NCBI RefSeq assembly: GCF_000002595.2
Contig: NC_057015.1
Coordinates: 4,061,955-4,125,954 of the forward strand
Direction: 5' to 3'
Length of the DNA: 64,000 bases
Source of the DNA: Chlamydomonas reinhardtii
Lineage: Eukaryota > Chlorophyta > Chlorophyceae > Chlamydomonadales > Chlamydomonadaceae
Part shown: positions 59,701 to 64,000 of the stretch, piece after piece
Layout: the number at the start of each line of letters is the position of its first letter
Position numbering within the stretch: the stretch's first letter is position 1
Notes under the pieces: model-generated
What the model was told of the DNA's origin: nothing
The model's input: the letters and a program-made list of their open reading frames with translations, nothing else
Database searches by the model: none
Made by a program: the position numbers and the translations under genes

Positions 59701-62700
59701 CTCCAAGGTCGCCACGCTGTGTGTGGAGCGCGGCCACCTGCTGTCCATGCTGTGGCACAGCCTGCGCCACGGGCTGTACGCGCTGCTGGCCGACCGCGAC
59801 GCCGCGCGCGCCACGGCGCTGGCCGCGCGCCGGCAGGCCGCCTCCGCCACCTCTGAGAAGGCGGACGTGCTGGGGCGCGTCGAGGCGGAGAAGGCGGACA
59901 TGACCAACATGAACGACCTGCTGAACAGGCGGCTGCTGGCGGCCAAGATGGAGGCGGAGCACGTGCGCTCGCGGCACGCTGACGTGGAGGCGGAGCTGGC
60001 GCGGCTGCGGGCGGTGCAGCCGGATGAGCTGCGCCGGGAGCTGGACAGCATGAAGGTGCAGGTGAGGGGAGAGGAGGAGCGGAGAGGTGGGATGGGGCAG
60101 AGAGATGGGGAGAGCTTTAAGGGGCTTGGAAGCACACAGTTGATCAGGCAGTGTTGTGTGCTGTCGTAGCTGGGATGTGATGTGCCGCGCTCGCTCGCGG
60201 GGTGACGTTGTTACCTGGCTGAGCTGCTCCCTCTATTCCTATCTATCTGTCACACCCCTGCACACCCCTGCAGATGAGCACGCTGGAGCGCACCCTGATC
60301 GCCACCCAAGTGCGGCTGGAGCGGGCGCAGAACGAGCTGCTGGACCGGGAGAAGGACCTGGCGGCGGCGGTGGCCAAGTGCGTGCGGATCAGGGGACGGG
60401 TTTCGAGCTGGGGCCGCCATGATAGCCACGTTTGCTTGGGCTATTTTGTGTAGGGCCCTGTCACTTCACTGATCACTGCAATACAAGTCTTGAGGCCAGT
60501 GTGCAATCCCCCTGTTTGCGCTCCTGCCGCCATACAGGGTCCAGGGCATGGCTGACGAGCTCAACACCATGCGGGACGAGTTCTGGTCGCGCAGTCCGCG
60601 GCCCGCCCAGCCGCGCCAGCCGCCCTGGGAGCTGCTGCAGGCGGACGAGGCGGCGCTCACACTCACCGGCCTGAGGTCGGGCGTGCCAGCCCAGGTGCGC
60701 TACTTGTGTGCGGGAGAGTTGCAGGGGCGGGCGGGCTGTGGGTTGCCACAGTGTGAGCCCGTGGGGGCGTGGCAAGCAGCGTGCCTGCCAAGGCGAAGCC
60801 TCAGGTACTCACTGTTTGTTTCTTTCCATGGTTCCACACTCCACGCCCCACGCCCCACGCGCTACAGGACATGCACCGACTGCTGCTGGGCGTGTCCGCC
60901 ACCGGCGCCAACGTGCTGCCCTGGTGCCAGCTGCTCGGCTGCTGCCGCCACATCGACCCCAGCGGCCCGCCGCCCAACGCCGCCGCGACCGCCATTGGAA
61001 CAGAGAACAGCGGCGGCGCGCTGCCACCCGGCGCAGGCGGCGGCGGTGATGCCGTTGACGGGTCCACAGGCGCCGACGTGAGCCCGCAGCGGCTCCGCCG
61101 GCCCACCAACGCGCCGGGTGGCGAGGCGCCCTCGGTGCCCTCCTCCCGCGCCACCACAGCGCACCCTGCCCGCCGCTTCTCCCGCGCCGTGTCTACGAAG
61201 CACGGCGCCGGCGCGGCGCCGACGGACCTTTCGATGGCCCTGGCAGGGATCAGTGGCAAGGGCGGGCGCGGAGCCAACCTGGCGGCCGCACTGGCAGGGG
61301 CGCCAGGGCTGCCCGACATCCGGGAGCAGCACACGTGGCTGCACGGGCTGCTGTCGCGGCCGGACGCGGCCACGGCGCTGTCGCGGTGGCTGCCTGAGGA
61401 GGTGGTGGAGGCGGTGAGTTTGGTTTCGTGTGTGACTGTGTGTGTGTGGGCCGGGCCCCATGACGACATGCTAGAGGCCGCCACAGCACCTGGTCAGGTC
61501 AGGTGCTGTGGTCGGTGGGTTGGGAGGAGCGAGCGGAATCGGGCAAGGTGCAGCATCGAGGCGCCGACCGGACCCGTGCCGGAGATCTGACGTCACGTGG
61601 TTGTGTGTGCGCGCGTGCAGGTGGGTCAGATGGCCAACCACTCCATCGACACTCACTCCATCGCCTGCCTGCTGCTCGGCACCTTCGCCATCGGGGGCGC
61701 CGACTTGGTGGTCTACAAGTGAGGACGGGGCCGGAGCACGGCCGCATGGGCCGTGGATGTTGGGGTGCAGTTGCCAGGGACAGGCCTACCGCATTTGCAC
61801 AAACAGTGGACACCTTTTGACACGCCCTTACATGGCAACACACCTCACGCGCGCCGTCCACGCGCTTACCCATTTCCCACCCACCCACCCACAACCTGTG
61901 GTTTCCCACCCACCCGTTTCGTCACCCACCAACCCTCTCCCTCTTCCTCTGCGCTCTCCTGCTCCTCCCTCCCAGGCCGCTGGCTGGCATCCTGGCCACC
62001 CGCTACCACCACACCGCCGCTGACATCGGCGGCTCCATCACGGAGGCTCTGGAGCTGGCGGCCATGAGCACAGCGGCGCGCGTGGAGCGGCTGCAGAACA
62101 TGAATCAGGACCTGCACAGAGAGGTGAGGCAGCACGGCAGCAGCAAGGCACAGATCTGCCCGAGGTGGCCCTTTGTCGGGGAGGTCAAGCACAGCCGGCC
62201 GCCCCATCACGGCAACCGCCACGGCTGTGGGCGCGTCGCTGTGGGCATGCCTTTCTCCCCCTTGCAAAGTCACAGTGCCGCACAATCTCATGCCAGGCCG
62301 GCTGACGCCTCTACCTACTCCCCCTACTCCTGTTCCGTGCCCCCAACCCTACCCAGGTGAACAAGCTGAAGCGCAACCTGAACGACCTACGAAAGGTGGA
62401 GCGCGACAGCCGCATGCACGACCTGCGCGCCAACGGCCGCAAGGTGCAGGGCCGCAAGCCCAGCCCGCTGCACGCCTTCATCCTGCAGAAGCGGCCCGAG
62501 TTCTTCGTCGGGCTGGGCACAGGGGACGAGGTGCCGGTGTGCATGCAGGTGCGCGCGGGGAAGGGTTCAGCGCGGGAAGGGGGCAGCGGGGGAAGCATGG
62601 CTGTCGGGAGCGTGCGTTAGCCAAGCGCGAGGGGTAAGGGCCGACCCACTTGGGGGCGTGTGTGTATTGGGTGGCGCTGCGGGGGACCTATGGCGCGTGA

Positions 62701-63904
62701 CTACCATATGCGGCACACCAGGGGCCTGTCAAACACAGCGTCCATGGTCTGGCACATGAACACCTTCCTCCCTGCTGCCGCCCCTGCTGCCGCCCCTGCC
62801 GCTGCCGCGCCAGAGCTCCGAGGCCAAGCTGTACAACCGCATGATGGAGAAGGCGGACGCGGAGCGGCTGGTCAACGCCGTGTGGGCGGGCAAGCGCGAG
62901 TTCGAGGCGGCCCATGGCTGCCGCATCACACTGCCAGACTACCTGTGCGTGTTCCTGCAGGTGAGCAGCAAGCGGGGAGTTGGGGGGAAAACAGTACGGT
63001 AGTCTGTGTGGTGGGTGAGAAGATCTAGGTTCGCCATATCACACCCGACCCCCACTAACCCGCCATATCCCCACCGCAGCGCAAGTACGGCGCGGCCCGC
63101 GCCGCCACCGAGGCCGCCTACAACCTGATCTACACGCTGGGCCAGCACCAGTACGACCCCGACTGCTACCTGTTCTTCAAGGTGCGGAGCGGGGCAAGGC
63201 GGGGCGGGGTGGGGCGGGCAGGGCAGCGCAGGGCAGGGCAGGGCGGGGCGGGGCGGGGCGGGGCAGGGCGGGGCAGTGCAGGGCAGGGCAGGGCAGGGCA
63301 GGGCAGGGCAGGGCAGGGCAGGGCAGGGCAGGGCAGGGCAGGGCAGGGCAGGGCAGGGCAGGGCAGGGGGGGGGGCACGGCAGGGCTGGGCGGTTACGCA
63401 AAGCCTGCCGCACACGGTACGGCACACACCTATACCTCACACGTGCAGCACACTGGACGTGACAGGTGGTGGGCGGCGACCTGGACGACTCGGCTCGTGA
63501 CGGCCAGGAGCGGCTGCGCTCGGCCGTGCTGGAGGCGCTGCTGGCCGCCGACTCCGCCGCCAACAGCAGCCGCATCACGGGCTGGCTGCGCAAGGCGGAC
63601 ATACGCGAGGTGCTCACGCGCCTGCTCGCGGCAGACCCCACCAAGCGCGACGCGGCGGCCGCCGCCGCCACGGCGGCGGCCACGGCCGCCGCCACCGCCG
63701 CGCTCGCCGCAGGCGAGGGCGAGGAGGCGGCGGCGGCTGCCGCCGCCGCCGCGGCTGCCGCTGCGGGCCCCATCCTGGGCCCCAGCGCTGCCGGGCTGGT
63801 GACGGGTCTGAGCCAGCCGCAGCTGACGGAGCTGTTTGATGCGCTGGACTCGGAGGAGCCGCACGAGATGGCGCAGTACGCCAAGCTGTTCGAGGACGAC
63901 ACGG
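56773..63904 (+). CDS. Large coiled-coil protein, possibly axonemal (p33 dynein light-chain-like segment); 3' end outside window
   Basis: Sixteen exons: 56773-56918, 57169-57710, 58057-58177, 58359-58453, 58656-58806, 59071-59476, 59708-60061, 60274-60377, 60538-60694, 60868-61413, 61621-61718, 61976-62123, 62357-62548, 62814-62960, 63080-63181, 63466-63904 (about 1,249 residues so far; all frames join). Residues up to ~270 are Gly/Pro/Met-rich and disordered. A folded start follows (VFAKYSWEPEYQRALLDAAL). Then comes LRHQETLLSRCMSELVGQVA, joined to TLCVERGHLLSMLWHSLRHG, with a long coiled coil after it. This resembles the 'ERG-L' helix of axonemal dynein light chain p33 domains and AXDND1-like proteins. 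A second helical part has HAFILQKRPEFFVGLGTGDE, then NAVWAGKREFEAAHGCRI, and CYLFFKVVGGDLDD. A ciliary role is an inference only. A broken copy of its ends lies at 37895-39785. Confidence 0.8.
57715..57760. repeat. (GTAGAT/GCAGAT)n short tandem repeat in intron 2
   Basis: About six copies of a G(T/C)AGAT hexamer follow the donor site of exon 2 of the coiled-coil gene. A shadow frame across it gives a Cys-Arg repeat, which is not coding. Confidence 0.8.
63188..63370. repeat. (GGGCA)n / (GGGCG)n minisatellite in an intron
   Basis: About 35 copies of a GGGC(A/G) pentamer fill most of the intron between exons 15 and 16 of the coiled-coil gene, ending in a G run at 63366-63375. The first copies are mixed GGGCG and the later ones pure GGGCA. 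The G-rich strand is the coding strand. Confidence 0.95.
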
Positions 63905-63920
63905 GTGAGCGGACATGGAG

Positions 63921-63952
63921 CGGTGTGTGTGTGTGTGTGTGTGTGCGTGTGT

Positions 63953-63984
<32 letters not shown>
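63921..63984. repeat. (TG)n microsatellite at the right edge
   Basis: An interrupted TG tract lies in the intron that begins at 63905, just inside the window's end. Confidence 0.92.
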
Positions 63985-63988
<4 letters not shown>

Positions 63989-64000
63989 GGTGGTGCCGTT

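Noticed and set aside
63182-63460. Gly/Gln/Arg and Pro/Ala/Leu/Cys repeat proteins
   Set aside because: Translation of the GGGCA minisatellite inside an intron of the coiled-coil gene.

Overview
The window looks like nuclear DNA of a volvocine or Chlamydomonas-like green alga. It is GC-rich, its genes are split by many short GT-AG introns of about 100-350 bp, it has long AC/TG microsatellites, and it carries plastid genes of plant type (NYC1 chlorophyll b reductase, SECA1). A run of exactly 100 N at 47016-47115 shows a draft scaffold. No tRNA, rRNA, CRISPR or bacterial operon structure was seen.

Layout. 1-57 is the end of an upstream gene. 976-6496 (+) is a four-exon gene for about 1,628 residues: a phage/plasmid-type DNA N6-adenine methyltransferase (Dam) domain split by an insert of about 1,300 low-complexity residues, with the catalytic NPPY box changed to FPPV. 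6.5-10.9 kb is repeat-rich and holds a decayed Fanzor (eukaryotic TnpB) nuclease with an inverted duplication of its 5' part. 11004-14248 (+) is NYC1. 17524-22420 (+) is an atypical kinase-like gene. 23412-28274 (+) holds two tandem RING-CH (MARCH-type) membrane E3 ligases. 29324-37291 (-) is a complete 19-exon plastid SECA1, divergent from a large coiled-coil gene.

The right half is shaped by one rearrangement. A segment with the 5' half of secA, the intergenic promoter region and the 5' exons of the coiled-coil gene is present twice (33.5-38.4 kb and 52.4-57.3 kb). On the left, secA is whole and the coiled-coil gene is broken (5' exons, a LINE piece, then two 3' pieces). On the right, secA is a pseudogene and the coiled-coil gene is whole as far as the window shows (56773-63904, continuing beyond 64000). 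The right copy is also fused at about 52393 to a 559-bp copy of one kinase-gene exon region from 21.1-21.7 kb. Between the copies lie about 13 kb of accessory DNA: MITE-like elements, a perfect 67-bp foldback, a gene with a cysteine cluster and SUMO-binding-like motifs that crosses the gap, and a tyrosine recombinase fossil.

Functionally, NYC1 (chlorophyll b breakdown) and SECA1 (thylakoid protein import) are ordinary plastid genes. The MARCH pair is probably endomembrane ubiquitin ligases. The Dam-like gene is the most unusual item: apparently a prokaryotic or mobile-element methyltransferase fold kept in a host gene, probably without normal catalysis. All gene models are read by eye from splice signals and reading-frame continuity; no search was run.
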